64,000 bases of DNA from Bacteroidia bacterium (GCA_020849295.1 JADLGN010000055.1:1-64000), one strand, 5' to 3'; counted from the stretch's first letter, positions 8,744 to 18,728 are shown. Numbers and translations are program-made. Notes: generated by a model not told the origin, from the sequence alone.

Positions 8744-9571
8744 ATGCGAAATATTGTTTTAACATTTTGTACATTTATAATTCTTTCTTCTTGCAAAGAC
8801 AGCTATAATTATATATTGCGTAAAGGTAATACAGAAAAAAAATATCAGTATGCCCTAAAGTATTTCAATAAAAAAAAATACAACAAAGCTCAACCTTTAC
8901 TCGAAGATATATACCCTCAATACAGGACAAAAAAAGAATCTGAAAACATCTATTATATGCTTGCATACAGCCATTATAAGTTAAAAGATTATTTGCTTGC
9001 AAGCTATCATTTTGAAAATTTCACACAACGATATAGCCTAAGTTCAAAGGTGGAAGAATGTGCGTTTTTGCATTGTTTATGCGAATTTGAAAAGTCTTAT
9101 CCATATTATCTTGACCAAACCATTACAGAAAATGCCATAAAACAATTTCAGATTTTTATTAATAATTACCCCGATAGTAAGTATATGTATCAATGTAATG
9201 ATTATATAGACAAACTCCGTTCTAAGCTACATAAAAAAGCCTATGAAAACGCAATGTTATATTATCGTACCGAAGACTACAAAGCAGCAATTACAGCATT
9301 TGAAAATGCAGTAAAGGACTACCCTGATATACCTCAAAAAAGCGAAATAGATTTTCTGGTAGTAAAATCTTACTATCTTTATGCTAAAAAATCTATTTTA
9401 CAACTACAACCCGAAAGGTTAAAAAAAACTATTGATGAAGCAAACAATTTTCTTGATGAACATAAGCAAGACAACTCAAAATGGGTAAATGAAATGGCTA
9501 AATTAATGGCTCAAATCAAAAATGAGCTAGATTCTGCCGAAAACCAATTAAAGAAAAAAAATATCAATTAA
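8744..9571 (+). CDS. bamD: Outer membrane assembly lipoprotein BamD
   Basis: 275 residues from ATG 8744. The lipoprotein signal ends IILSSC. TPR-type helical repeats follow (KYFNKKKYNKAQPLLEDI, MLAYSHYKLKDYLLASYHF, IDFLVVKSYYLYAKKS), and the Bacteroidota BamD pattern ENFTQRYSLSSKVEECAFL is present. BamD is the essential periplasmic-face lipoprotein of the BAM complex that folds beta-barrel proteins into the outer membrane. It leads a tight cluster with rpoZ (7-bp gap), coaBC (14-bp overlap) and a DUF4835 gene (7-bp gap), an order common in this phylum. The track's longer N-terminus (MQISLPLRFL) would bury the lipobox behind extra residues and crosses the promoter box. Confidence 0.9.
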   Translation: MRNIVLTFCTFIILSSCKDSYNYILRKGNTEKKYQYALKYFNKKKYNKAQPLLEDIYPQYRTKKESENIYYMLAYSHYKLKDYLLASYHFENFTQRYSLSSKVEECAFLHCLCEFEKSYPYYLDQTITENAIKQFQIFINNYPDSKYMYQCNDYIDKLRSKLHKKAYENAMLYYRTEDYKAAITAFENAVKDYPDIPQKSEIDFLVVKSYYLYAKKSILQLQPERLKKTIDEANNFLDEHKQDNSKWVNEMAKLMAQIKNELDSAENQLKKKNIN

Positions 9572-9578
9572 AAAAATA

Positions 9579-9908
9579 ATGAAAAAAGAAGAAAAAATTT
9601 CAAACACAGCTATTTGTCGCGATACAAGACAGTTAGACAATGAAACACTTAATCTTTATGAAACTGCAGTAATTATAGCTAAGAGGTCAAACCAAATTTC
9701 ATTACAAGCAAAAGAAGAAATGCATCAAAAACTTGATGAGTTTATTGGTGACAATGATAATCTTGAAGAAATTTTTGAAAATCGCGAGCAAATAGAAATT
9801 GCAACATACTTTGAACAACAACCAAAACCAACATTAATAGCTACCGACGAATTTTTAAAAGGTAAAATTTATTACAGAAATCCTACTAAAGGGGATGCTG
9901 AAAAATAA
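9579..9908 (+). CDS. rpoZ: RNA polymerase omega subunit (Rpb6-like)
   Basis: 109 residues. The Bacteroidota omega pattern is visible: NTAICRDTRQLDNETLNLYE followed by AVIIAKRSNQIS and an acidic middle. Omega binds the beta' C-terminus and helps assemble RNA polymerase. The ATG start lies 7 nt after bamD. The 3' end overlaps coaBC by 14 nt, so translation is probably coupled. Confidence 0.85.
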   Translation: MKKEEKISNTAICRDTRQLDNETLNLYETAVIIAKRSNQISLQAKEEMHQKLDEFIGDNDNLEEIFENREQIEIATYFEQQPKPTLIATDEFLKGKIYYRNPTKGDAEK

Positions 9909-11094
9909 AAAAATAGTATTGTGTGTAACAGGGAGTATAGCAGCATATAAATCTGCTTATATAATTCGTTTGCTTGTAAAACAAGGGGCTGAAGTAAAAG
10001 TTGTTATGACTGAAAGCGCTAAAAACTTTATAACACCTCTTACATTATCTACATTAAGTAAAAACCTTGTTTATTCTGATAATTTCGACAAAGAAACCGG
10101 CAAATGGATCAATCATGTAGAATTAGCTAAATGGGCTGATTTATTACTTATAGCTCCTGCATCAGCAAACACCATAGCTAAACTTGCCAATGGCTTATGC
10201 GACAATTTTCTTTGTGCAGTTTATTTATCGGCAAATTGCCCTATTGTAGTTTCTCCGGCTATGGACTTAGATATGTATAAACATAATGCAACTATAAAAA
10301 ACATAAAATATTTAAAAGAATCAAATTGTAAAATTATACCAGCGGAGTACGGCGAACTTGCAAGTGGATTGACAGGAGATGGGCGTATGGCTGAGCCTGA
10401 AAATATTGTTTCTTTTATTGAAGATTTGTTTGTAGAAAAAAAAAAATTAAAAAAATATAAAGTACTTGTTTCTGCAGGACCGACTCAAGAAATGATAGAC
10501 CCGGTAAGATATATAAGCAATCATTCGAGTGGCAAAATGGGTGTAAATATTGCTAATTACTTTAGCGAACTTGGTGCAGAAGTAACACTAGTTGCTGGAC
10601 CAATTGAAAAATTGGAAATTGAAAACAATATTAAAAAAATAGATGTTGTAAGTGCATTACAAATGAAAGAGCAATGTATTCTTGCTGGCAAAGAAAGTGA
10701 TATTATAGTAATGGCGGCAGCAGTAGCTGATTATACACCATCAGAGGTTTCAAAGGTAAAAATTAAGAAAAAAACTGATAAAATTTCTTTATCCCTAAAA
10801 AAAACAAGCGATATTTTATATTCACTTGGAAAAAACAAAAAAGAAAATCAAATTCTTGTAGGATTTGCACTTGAAAATTTTGACGAATTGAACAATGCAA
10901 TAGAAAAATTAAAAAATAAAAATCTTGATATGATTGTGCTTAACTCTATTAATGACAAGGGTGCGGGCTTCAAATCAGATTATAATAAAATTACAATTAT
11001 TAATAAGAATCTTAAAAAGAAAAGCTATGAATTAAAAACTAAAAAACAAGTAGCTTCAGATATTGTTGATGAAATTATTAAACTCATTAATTAA
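9895..11094 (+). CDS. coaBC: CoaBC: phosphopantothenoylcysteine decarboxylase / phosphopantothenate-cysteine ligase
   Basis: 399 residues, the normal size for the bifunctional enzyme of coenzyme A synthesis. The N-terminal flavoprotein half (about 1-180) has GSIAAYKSAYIIRLL, TLSTLSKN and the PASANTIAKLANGLCDN substrate region. The C-terminal ligase half starts near VLVSAGPTQEMIDPVRYIS and has the NHSSGKMG motif and AAAVADYTP. It converts 4'-phosphopantothenate and cysteine to 4'-phosphopantetheine using CTP. The start overlaps rpoZ by 14 nt. No unusual residues noticed. Confidence 0.95.
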   Translation: MLKNKKIVLCVTGSIAAYKSAYIIRLLVKQGAEVKVVMTESAKNFITPLTLSTLSKNLVYSDNFDKETGKWINHVELAKWADLLLIAPASANTIAKLANGLCDNFLCAVYLSANCPIVVSPAMDLDMYKHNATIKNIKYLKESNCKIIPAEYGELASGLTGDGRMAEPENIVSFIEDLFVEKKKLKKYKVLVSAGPTQEMIDPVRYISNHSSGKMGVNIANYFSELGAEVTLVAGPIEKLEIENNIKKIDVVSALQMKEQCILAGKESDIIVMAAAVADYTPSEVSKVKIKKKTDKISLSLKKTSDILYSLGKNKKENQILVGFALENFDELNNAIEKLKNKNLDMIVLNSINDKGAGFKSDYNKITIINKNLKKKSYELKTKKQVASDIVDEIIKLIN

Positions 11095-11101
11095 TTAATC
11101 T

Positions 11102-12004
11102 ATGAAATTTATAAAAACACTTATTATACTTTTTGTTTTTAGTTTTAACATAAACAAACTTTATGCTCAAGACCTTAACGCAGTTGTAAAAATAATATCT
11201 ACTGAACTTTCAAATCCTGACAAGCAGCTTATAGCAGACTTGCAAATAGCAGTTACTAACTTTTTGAACAACAAAAAATGGAGCGAAGACAGAATTCAGA
11301 TAAATGAAAAAATTGACTGCATTTTTGTTTTTAATCTTAAATCTCTTGAATCTGACAATTTCACAGCAATGGTTGAAATTCAGTCAAACAGACCAATATA
11401 TGGTACTACTTATAATACAATTTTGTTTCATCATCTTGATAGATGGGAATTTAAATATTCATTAAATTTACCACTTGATTTTAATGATAATTCATATTCA
11501 AGCCAACTTACAAGCTTATTAGCTTTTTATTCATATTTAATTTTAGGTTTTGATTATGATTCTTACTCGCAAGACGGAGGCAATTATTATTTTAAGAAAG
11601 CAAAAAATATTAAAGATTTAGCAATAAATGAACCCGGTTGGAATATGAAAGATGGAAAAAACAATTTCAACAGATATTTTATGATAGAAAATCTTTTGGA
11701 CGAAAGATATAAAACAATTCATACTGCATTATACTTATATCACCTAAAAGGAATGGATGTTATGAGCAAGGATATGGACAAAGGCAGGTCTAATATAATT
11801 GATGCACTTGCCGAGCTAAAAACTATTTACAATCATTATCCTAACTCTATGACTTTGTTTCTTTTTTTTGAAGCCAAAAGCAGTGAATTGGTAAAAATAT
11901 TCGGAAAAGCTACTCCTACCCAAAAAAACAAAGTGTATGAACTACTAATTCAACTCAATCCTTATCACAAAAGCAAATACGAGGAAATTTTAAAATCTAA
12001 GTAA
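11102..12004 (+). CDS. DUF4835 family protein (PorD-like, T9SS-associated)
   Basis: 300 residues with a signal peptide ending near LYAQ. The family resemblance rests on the position after coaBC and on the sequence: early N-terminal KIISTELSNPDKQ, the NRPIYGTTYNT-type segment, LTSLLAFYSYLILGFDYDSY and the long C-terminal helical part (RYKTIHTALYLYHLKGMDVM). DUF4835 members are periplasmic or membrane-associated and have been annotated as PorD of the type IX secretion system. Biochemical evidence for that role is limited. In many Bacteroidota recN follows; here the lipid A cluster follows instead. Confidence 0.75.
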   Translation: MKFIKTLIILFVFSFNINKLYAQDLNAVVKIISTELSNPDKQLIADLQIAVTNFLNNKKWSEDRIQINEKIDCIFVFNLKSLESDNFTAMVEIQSNRPIYGTTYNTILFHHLDRWEFKYSLNLPLDFNDNSYSSQLTSLLAFYSYLILGFDYDSYSQDGGNYYFKKAKNIKDLAINEPGWNMKDGKNNFNRYFMIENLLDERYKTIHTALYLYHLKGMDVMSKDMDKGRSNIIDALAELKTIYNHYPNSMTLFLFFEAKSSELVKIFGKATPTQKNKVYELLIQLNPYHKSKYEEILKSK

Positions 12005-12038
12005 ATTATATTCGCTTTAAAGAATTGATAAAAATAAT

Positions 12039-12046
12039 TAAGTTTG
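12039..12046 (+). promoter_or_regulatory. Putative -7 box TAAGTTTG for the lpx operon
   Basis: TAnnTTTG match 16 nt before the lpxD ATG. It would drive lpxD, lpxC/fabZ, lpxA and possibly the following transport genes. Confidence 0.5.
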
Positions 12047-12062
12047 CTGAATAAAATTATCA

Positions 12063-13091
12063 ATGCTTAAAGCCGGACAAATTTGTATAGAATTAAATGG
12101 GGAATTATCAGGAAATGCTGACCAAAATGTAAGTTCTGTTTCAAAAATTGATATGGGGGCAGAAGACAGTTTAAGTTTTCTTTCAAATCCTAAATACGAA
12201 TCATTTTTAGAAAATACAAAAGCGTCTGTTATTTTAGTTTCAAAAAACCAAAATATACCCACTAATACTGATAAAACCTTTATTAAAGTAGATGATCCAT
12301 ATAACTCATTTTGCATTATTTTGGGTAAATATTTCAATCCAAAAACTCATCCTTCAGGTATAAAAACAAATACATTTGTAAGTGAAAATGTAGTACTCCC
12401 CCAAGAAATTTATTTAGGAGAATTTTCATACATTGGCAAAAATGTAAAACTGGGGTACAATGTAAAAATATACCCTAATGTATATATTGGCGATAATAGT
12501 GAAATTGGCGAAAACACAATTTTATTTTCAGGTGTTAATATATATGACGATATGAAAATTGGCAGCAATTGCATAATTCATAGTGGAACAGTAATAGGCA
12601 GTGATGGATTCGGATTTGTGAGACAAAATGATGGAACTTATGTAAAAATTCCTCAAATTGGAAATGTAGTAATAGAAAATGATGTTGAAATAGGAGCAAA
12701 TTGCACAATTGACAGAGCAACTATGGGAAGTACAATAATAAGACAAGGAGTAAAACTTGACAACTTAATACATATTGCACACAATGTAGAAATCGGGAAA
12801 AACTCTGTAATTGCAGGGCAAACAGGAATTTCTGGCTCTGTAAGAATGGATGAAAATTGTGTAGTTGGCGGGCAAGTAGGATTTGTAGGTCATATTTACA
12901 TTGCAAAAGGAACACAAATTGGAGCACAAAGCGGAATTGTCAAATCCATAACAGAGCCAGGTCAAAAATGGATAGGGAGTCCTGCAATACATTTGCAGGA
13001 TGCTTTTAAATCACAGGTTATATATAAAAAATTACCTGAAATAGATAAAAAAATTAATGAATTGGAAAAAAAGCTTAATGTAAAGAAATGA
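12063..13091 (+). CDS. lpxD: UDP-3-O-acylglucosamine N-acyltransferase LpxD
   Basis: 342 residues. The N-terminal uridine-binding domain (about 1-100, ending near [12 protein letters not shown]) is followed by a left-handed beta-helix of hexapeptide repeats. The catalytic His lies in [15 protein letters not shown] and the glycine-rich [13 protein letters not shown] loop is present. It adds the second 3-hydroxyacyl chain in lipid A synthesis, using acyl-ACP. It overlaps lpxC/fabZ by 4 nt (ATGA), indicating a coupled operon. Confidence 0.95.
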   Translation: MLKAGQICIELNGELSGNADQNVSSVSKIDMGAEDSLSFLSNPKYESFLENTKASVILVSKNQNIPTNTDKTFIKVDDPYNSFCIILGKYFNPKTHPSGIKTNTFVSENVVLPQEIYLGEFSYIGKNVKLGYNVKIYPNVYIGDNSEIGENTILFSGVNIYDDMKIGSNCIIHSGTVIGSDGFGFVRQNDGTYVKIPQIGNVVIENDVEIGANCTIDRATMGSTIIRQGVKLDNLIHIAHNVEIGKNSVIAGQTGISGSVRMDENCVVGGQVGFVGHIYIAKGTQIGAQSGIVKSITEPGQKWIGSPAIHLQDAFKSQVIYKKLPEIDKKINELEKKLNVKK

Positions 13092-14500
13092 TAGTAAAAT
13101 TTCAAACAACAATTAAAAAGCAGTTTACAATAAAAGGAAATGGTTTACATACCGGTAAAAATGTAAATCTTACATTTATTCCAGCACCAGAAAATCATGG
13201 ATATGTTTTTCAAAGAATTGACTTGCCGGGTTCACCAACAATAAAAGCTGATTGTGATCTTGTAGTTGACACTTCAAGAGGCACAACACTTGAACAAAAC
13301 GGAGCAAGAGTTTCTACTGTTGAACATGTACTCGCAGCTCTTGTAGGATTAGAAATTGATAATGTGCTTATTCAGGTAGATTCTGCCGAAATGCCCATTG
13401 CAGACGGAAGTTCAAAAGAATTTGTAAAAAAGTTAAATGAAATTGGAATTGAAGTTCAAAAAGCGGAAAGAGAGTATTTTGAAATTACCGAAAATATAGT
13501 TTATCGAGATGGCGAAAATCATGTTGAAATGATAGCCATGCCATTAAATGATTACAGACTTACGGTAATGGTAGATTATAATTCGCCCGTTCTTGGAAGT
13601 CAGCACGCATCAATATCGAGCTTGACTGAATTTGCAGACCAAATTGCAAATTGTCGTACATTTTGTTTTTTACACGAACTGGAAATGTTATTAAAAAACA
13701 ATCTTATTAAAGGTGGTGATTTGAATAATGCTATTGTAATTGTTGACAGAGTAATAAATGATGACGAACTTGAGCATCTTGCAAAGTTATTTAACAAACC
13801 AAAAGTTGAAGTAAAAAAAGAAGGAATTTTGAATAATGTAAAACTTAGATTTTCAAATGAGCCTGCACGTCACAAACTTCTCGATATGATAGGCGATTTG
13901 GCATTGATTGGCACACCAATTAAAGCACAAATTATGGCTGCAAGACCTGGTCATGGAGCTAATATAGAATTTGCAAAAAAAATAAAACATCAAATTGAAA
14001 AAGTAAAGAAAGAAAACAAATTCAAAATTGATGTTCCTCAATACGACCCGACTAAACCTCCCATTTACACATCAAAAGATATTGAAAAAATATTACCACA
14101 CAAATGGCCATTTTTATTAGTTGATAAAATTATAAAACTAAGCGAAAATGAAGTTGTGGCTATAAAAAACATAAGTGCTGACCAATATTTTTTTCAAGGT
14201 CATTTTCCTACCGAAGCTGTTTTCCCAGGTGTATTACAAATAGAAGCCCTTGCACAGGCTGGCGGAGTATTGATTTTAAGTAAAGAACCAGATCCCGAAA
14301 ATTTTAACACTTACTTCGTAAAAATTGATTATGCAAAATTTAAAGAAAAGGTTGTTCCGGGAGATACGTTAATACTTAAAATGGAACTGATTGCTCCTAT
14401 TCGAAGAGGAATGTGCCAAATGAAAGGCACTGCTTATGTCGGCAGCAAAATAGTGTGTGAAGCTGAAATGATGGCACAGGTAGCTCGTAAAAAAAACTGA
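13088..14500 (+). CDS. lpxC/fabZ: LpxC-FabZ fusion: UDP-3-O-acyl-GlcNAc deacetylase / 3-hydroxyacyl-ACP dehydratase
   Basis: 470 residues in two domains. LpxC (about 1-310) shows [12 protein letters not shown], the [17 protein letters not shown] zinc region and the [12 protein letters not shown] His/Asp site. A Lys-rich linker leads to FabZ (about 325-470), with [14 protein letters not shown], catalytic His in GHFP and Glu in IEALAQAGG. The fusion is characteristic of Bacteroidota and joins the committed step of lipid A synthesis to the fatty-acid dehydratase that competes for 3-hydroxyacyl-ACP. All expected active-site residues seem present. Confidence 0.95.
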   Translation: MIVKFQTTIKKQFTIKGNGLHTGKNVNLTFIPAPENHGYVFQRIDLPGSPTIKADCDLVVDTSRGTTLEQNGARVSTVEHVLAALVGLEIDNVLIQVDSAEMPIADGSSKEFVKKLNEIGIEVQKAEREYFEITENIVYRDGENHVEMIAMPLNDYRLTVMVDYNSPVLGSQHASISSLTEFADQIANCRTFCFLHELEMLLKNNLIKGGDLNNAIVIVDRVINDDELEHLAKLFNKPKVEVKKEGILNNVKLRFSNEPARHKLLDMIGDLALIGTPIKAQIMAARPGHGANIEFAKKIKHQIEKVKKENKFKIDVPQYDPTKPPIYTSKDIEKILPHKWPFLLVDKIIKLSENEVVAIKNISADQYFFQGHFPTEAVFPGVLQIEALAQAGGVLILSKEPDPENFNTYFVKIDYAKFKEKVVPGDTLILKMELIAPIRRGMCQMKGTAYVGSKIVCEAEMMAQVARKKN

Positions 14501-14519
14501 TTTAAATTTATAAAATAAA

Positions 14520-15302
14520 ATGATTCAACCATTAGCTTATGTTAGCCCAGAGGCAAAAATAGCCAATAATGTAATGATAGATCCCTTTGTTACAATTCAT
14601 AAAAATGTGGAAATTGATGAAGGAACTTGGATAGCATCTAATGTTACAATAATGGAAGGTGCACGAATTGGGAAAAATGTAAAAATATTTCCTGGAGCTG
14701 TGATAAGTGCTATACCTCAAGATTTGAAATTTGATGGTGAACAAAGTTTATGTATAATTGGCGATAATACTACAATTCGCGAATGTGTTACATTAAACCG
14801 CGGCACAAGTTATTCGGGCAAAACTATAATAGGCAGCAATTGTTTACTTATGGCTTATGTGCATATTGCACACGATTGTGTTATTGGCAATGGATGTATT
14901 TTAGCCAATGCAGTACAACTTGCAGGTCATGTTGAAATTGGCGAAAATGCTATATTAGGTGGACTTACAGCCGTACATCAGTTTGCAAAAATCGGCAATC
15001 ATGTGATGATATCTGGCGGATCGCTTGTAAGAAAAGATGTTCCTCCTTTCTCAAAAGCAGCAAGAGAACCACTTTCCTATGAAGGTGTAAATTCAATAGG
15101 ATTGAGAAGAAGAGGTTTTTCGAGTGATAAAATTGCAGAAATACAAGAAATTTATCGCATTTTGTACTTACGTGGGCTTAATAATTCTGCTGCTTTGAAG
15201 AAAATAGAAGCCGAAATGCCTGCAACTAAAGAAAGAGATGAAATTTTAACATTTATTAAGGACTCTGATAGAGGAATAATGAAGGGTTTTTTAAGTAAAT
15301 AA
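14520..15302 (+). CDS. lpxA: UDP-GlcNAc acyltransferase LpxA
   Basis: 260 residues: an N-terminal left-handed beta-helix of hexapeptide repeats and a C-terminal helical bundle (from about 190). The catalytic His is in VHIAHDCVIGN and the signature NRGTSYSGKT follows the DLKFDGE loop. It performs the first step of lipid A synthesis. It sits 19 nt after the LpxC-FabZ stop, in the usual order. Confidence 0.95.
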   Translation: MIQPLAYVSPEAKIANNVMIDPFVTIHKNVEIDEGTWIASNVTIMEGARIGKNVKIFPGAVISAIPQDLKFDGEQSLCIIGDNTTIRECVTLNRGTSYSGKTIIGSNCLLMAYVHIAHDCVIGNGCILANAVQLAGHVEIGENAILGGLTAVHQFAKIGNHVMISGGSLVRKDVPPFSKAAREPLSYEGVNSIGLRRRGFSSDKIAEIQEIYRILYLRGLNNSAALKKIEAEMPATKERDEILTFIKDSDRGIMKGFLSK

Positions 15303-15315
15303 AAAATTTTAAAAT

Positions 15316-15936
15316 TTGCTTACATCTCTTACAATAAAAAATTTATCTAAAAGGTTTGAAAACAACATTATTTTCAATAATACTTCAATTAGTATTCAAA
15401 ACACAAATTCAATTGTATTTCTAGGTGAAAATGGCAGCGGAAAAAGTACATTACTTAAAATTTTATGCGGTTATCTATATTATGATACTGGAGAAATATT
15501 TTGGAATGAAAAAGAAAATTCAATTAATAATTTTGCTGTTTCTGCCCCTTATATAGAATTATTTGAGCAGCTTACTGTAAAGGAACATCTAAAATTTCAC
15601 TTTAATTTTCATAATAGAATACAAAACATCACAGACGACAAAATTCTTGAAATAAGCAATCTTGATCAACATAAAAACAAACAAGTAAAAAAACTTTCGT
15701 CAGGATTAAAACAAAGGCTAAAAAATGTATTAGCAATTTTTTCTGACACTCAGGTATTATTTTTTGACGAACCTTGCTCAAACCTTGATGAATACAATAT
15801 TGAACTTTATCAAAAACTTGTAAGAGAATATACTTCAGAAAAACTTCTTATAATTGCATCAAATCAAAAACATGAATATGATTATTTAAGTCCTGCAATT
15901 TTCAAAATTGAAAACTCTAAACTTATTCAGATATAA
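15316..15936 (+). CDS. Small ABC transporter ATPase subunit in the LPS cluster
   Basis: 206 residues, a single nucleotide-binding domain. Walker A is GENGSGKST (about 37-45), the signature is the atypical LSSGLKQRL, and Walker B is VLFFDEPCSNLD. The switch position that is usually His reads IIASNQKHE, so the H-loop His seems replaced by Asn. The protein is shorter than typical LptB (about 240). The start is TTG (MLTSLTIKNLSKRF); no ATG is available near the conserved N-terminus. It lies between lpxA (13-bp gap) and an LptF/LptG-type permease (10-bp gap), so a role in lipid or LPS transport is suggested by position only. Confidence 0.8.
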   Translation: MLTSLTIKNLSKRFENNIIFNNTSISIQNTNSIVFLGENGSGKSTLLKILCGYLYYDTGEIFWNEKENSINNFAVSAPYIELFEQLTVKEHLKFHFNFHNRIQNITDDKILEISNLDQHKNKQVKKLSSGLKQRLKNVLAIFSDTQVLFFDEPCSNLDEYNIELYQKLVREYTSEKLLIIASNQKHEYDYLSPAIFKIENSKLIQI

Positions 15937-15946
15937 AAACTTTTGA

Positions 15947-17545
15947 ATGAAACTTAAAAAGCTACATATTTTAATTTTCAAAACATTTGCAGGGCCATTT
16001 ATCGTTACTTTTTTTGTTTCGTTATTTTTGTTTCTGCTTCAGTTTTTATGGAAATACATTGGCGACTTGATTGGTAAAGGTTTGGAGTGGTATGTAATAC
16101 TTGAATTTGTTGGTTATTCAGCCATTCACTTAATTCCGCTTGCATTACCGCTTGCTGTTTTGCTGTCATCTATTATGGCATTTGGAAACCTTGGCGAAAA
16201 TTATGAACTGGTAGCAATGAAATCAGCAGGAATTTCTCTTATTAAAATTTTTGTTCCTATGTATGTTATTATTCTGTCAATAGCAGCATTTGCTTTTTAC
16301 TCATCTAATATTTTAATACCAAAAGCAAATCTTAGCTGGGGAGCATTATTATACGATGTAAGCAATAAAAAACCTGCTTTTAATATTAAAGAAGGGGTAT
16401 TTTTTAGAGATATTCAAGGATATGCAATAAAAATCGGTAAAAAAAACGCAGATAATAAGACTATTGAAGATATTTTAATTTACATAAACAATAGCGGCAG
16501 AGGAAATAACAATATTGTATTAGCCAAAAGTGGAATTATGCAATTGAGCAATGATGAAAAATTTTTATCATTAAAATTGTATGATGGAATAAAATATCAG
16601 GAAATGACTGAAAATACTGATTATTACAGCAATTTTCAACATAATATTATGCAGTTTAAATCTCAAGAAATATCTATAGACCTTACTGATTTACAATTTA
16701 AGCGAACAAGAAAGGAACTTTTTAAAGATGATTACAGGATGATGAATGTAAATGAACTTAAAGCTAAGATTGATTCGCTGCGAAAAATTATTGATGCAAG
16801 AAATAGCTTGACTTATGATTATATTTTACCATACTTCCATACTCATCTTGATTCTTCAAAAAAATATGTATTCGATAAAAAATTATTAAAATTAAAATAT
16901 CATCAAACTTTGGGTAATTTCAAAGAATTGAGAGACCAGTTTGAAAAAACTTATATGGCTGAAGATGTATATTCTGCCTCAAAACACAGTAATTTAACTA
17001 ATGGATTATCTGAAACAATTATAGAAAAAAGAAAATCAGATTCAAAAACTGACAGTAGTAAAAATTATAAACCCGAAATTTTAGAAAATTCAAAATTCTT
17101 TGCCAGAAACATTCTCAGTATAATAGAAACAAGTTACAAAGACGTACTTTCACAAAGAGAAAATCAACTAAAATATGAGGTTGAATTCAATAAAAAATTC
17201 AGCCTTGCAGTATCATGTATTCTATTATTTTTTATTGGAGCTCCAATGGGAGCAATAATAAGAAGAGGTGGTTTTGGATGGCCTATGGTTATATCAGTTA
17301 TTTTATTTATACTTTATTTTTCAATTAATTTAATAGGTGAAAAACTTGCACGTGGAGAAGTAGTACCTGCATACATTTCTATATGGTTAAGCACATTAAT
17401 TATTTTGCCTTTCTCTGTTTTTTTAACATACAAAGCAAACAAAGATGATAAAATATTTGAGAAAGGTGTTTCAATAAAATGGTTTGATAAATTACTAGAA
17501 AGAAAAACAAAACCTGACTTTGAGAATACTACAAGTATCAAATAG
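15947..17545 (+). CDS. LptF/LptG-family permease
   Basis: 532 residues. Three membrane segments lie before residue 120 (FAGPFIVTFFVSLFLFLLQF, AIHLIPLALPLAVLLSS, YVIILSIAAFAFYSS), followed by a long beta-jellyroll-like periplasmic region with a helical insertion (about 250-400). Further segments lie near the C-terminus (SLAVSCILLFFIGAPMG, GWPMVISVILFILYF and one more). LptF/LptG extract LPS from the inner membrane and pass it to the Lpt bridge. Bacteroidota often have one longer protein of this family, as here. Its neighbour is a small ABC ATPase. The 3' end overlaps the next gene by 26 nt. Confidence 0.85.
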   Translation: MKLKKLHILIFKTFAGPFIVTFFVSLFLFLLQFLWKYIGDLIGKGLEWYVILEFVGYSAIHLIPLALPLAVLLSSIMAFGNLGENYELVAMKSAGISLIKIFVPMYVIILSIAAFAFYSSNILIPKANLSWGALLYDVSNKKPAFNIKEGVFFRDIQGYAIKIGKKNADNKTIEDILIYINNSGRGNNNIVLAKSGIMQLSNDEKFLSLKLYDGIKYQEMTENTDYYSNFQHNIMQFKSQEISIDLTDLQFKRTRKELFKDDYRMMNVNELKAKIDSLRKIIDARNSLTYDYILPYFHTHLDSSKKYVFDKKLLKLKYHQTLGNFKELRDQFEKTYMAEDVYSASKHSNLTNGLSETIIEKRKSDSKTDSSKNYKPEILENSKFFARNILSIIETSYKDVLSQRENQLKYEVEFNKKFSLAVSCILLFFIGAPMGAIIRRGGFGWPMVISVILFILYFSINLIGEKLARGEVVPAYISIWLSTLIILPFSVFLTYKANKDDKIFEKGVSIKWFDKLLERKTKPDFENTTSIK

Positions 17546-18728
17546 AATACCCTATCCTTTGAACGAAGGTGGCACAATTGGAATTTATAATTACGTTAAA
17601 GGATTTGCCGAACATGGTATTGATGTAACTTTTGCTTCGCTTAATGCAATAAAACATAACATTAATTTGGCTGATGCCAAAAAAGAACTTGAAAAATACT
17701 GCAAACTATATATAGTAAACATAGATACAGGAATAAAAGTGCACAAGGCATTTTTTAATCTATTTACTAATAATTCGTATAATGTAGAAAGATTTTACAA
17801 CAATGAGTTTAATAATTTACTCAAAGAATTGCTTAGTAAAAATGAATTCGACATTATACAAATTGAAGGAATTTATGCTTCGATGTATATTGATGCAATT
17901 CGAAAATTTTCAAAAGCACCGGTTGTATTAAGACAGCACAATGTAGAGTTTCAGATATGGGAAAGAATGGCAGCCAATGAAAATAATATTATTAAAAAAT
18001 GGTATTTAAAATTGTTAACTCAAAGATTAAAAAAATTTGAAATAGAACAATTAAACAAATTTGATGCTGTAATTCCTGTTACAAATGATGACGCTGAAAT
18101 TTTTATAGCTTCTGGTTGCAAAAAACAAATTTTTATTTCTCCTGCTGGAATTGAAGTCGGCAATTTTTCAATTTCAGATTATGAAAATGTAAACCCATTC
18201 CATATATATCATCTTGGATCTCTTGAATGGTTGCCAAACCGCGAAGCCGTTATTTGGTTTATTGAAAATATATGGGTGAAAATTTCAAAAATCGATAAAA
18301 GATTTAAACTTTTTGTAGCAGGGAAAAACACTCCGCATTTTTTTAAAAAGTACGAATGTGAAAACATTGAAATATGTGGTGAAATCAAAGACCCTTCTGA
18401 ATTTTTGAGAGATAAGGCTATTACTGTTGTTCCCTTACTTTCAGGGAGCGGAATTAGATTAAAAATACTTGAAGCAATGGCTGTAGGAAAACTTGTAATA
18501 TCTACAACAATAGGAGCACAGGGTATTAAATATATTAATAAAAAAAATATACTTATTGCTGATGATACAGAAGGATTTTATAGAATTTTTAACAATATTT
18601 CTCAAAACCCCAATTATTATAATGAAATAATACAAAATGCCAAAACTCTTATTGAACAAGAATATTCAAATAAAACGGTAGTTGGCAAACTATTAAATTT
18701 TTATAGAGTTACATATAACATTAATTAA
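17520..18728 (+). CDS. GT4-type glycosyltransferase
   Basis: 402 residues, with the two-domain GT-B look. The N-terminus MRILQVSNRIPYPLNEGG is typical of family 4 transferases. The C-terminal half carries the sugar-nucleotide site with VVPLLSGSGIRLKILEAMAVGK, where the Glu of KILEAMA is the usual ribose-binding residue, followed by STTIGAQGI. Substrate unknown. The start is TTG, 26 nt inside the end of the LptF/G gene, and no ATG would preserve the conserved N-terminus. Position after the lpx and lpt-like genes suggests LPS or polysaccharide assembly. Confidence 0.85.
   Translation: MRILQVSNRIPYPLNEGGTIGIYNYVKGFAEHGIDVTFASLNAIKHNINLADAKKELEKYCKLYIVNIDTGIKVHKAFFNLFTNNSYNVERFYNNEFNNLLKELLSKNEFDIIQIEGIYASMYIDAIRKFSKAPVVLRQHNVEFQIWERMAANENNIIKKWYLKLLTQRLKKFEIEQLNKFDAVIPVTNDDAEIFIASGCKKQIFISPAGIEVGNFSISDYENVNPFHIYHLGSLEWLPNREAVIWFIENIWVKISKIDKRFKLFVAGKNTPHFFKKYECENIEICGEIKDPSEFLRDKAITVVPLLSGSGIRLKILEAMAVGKLVISTTIGAQGIKYINKKNILIADDTEGFYRIFNNISQNPNYYNEIIQNAKTLIEQEYSNKTVVGKLLNFYRVTYNIN

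Noticed and set aside
12535-12992. Overlapping minus ORFs in lpxD (Tyr/Phe/Cys-rich)
   Set aside because: They arise from hexapeptide repeat codons on the opposite strand.
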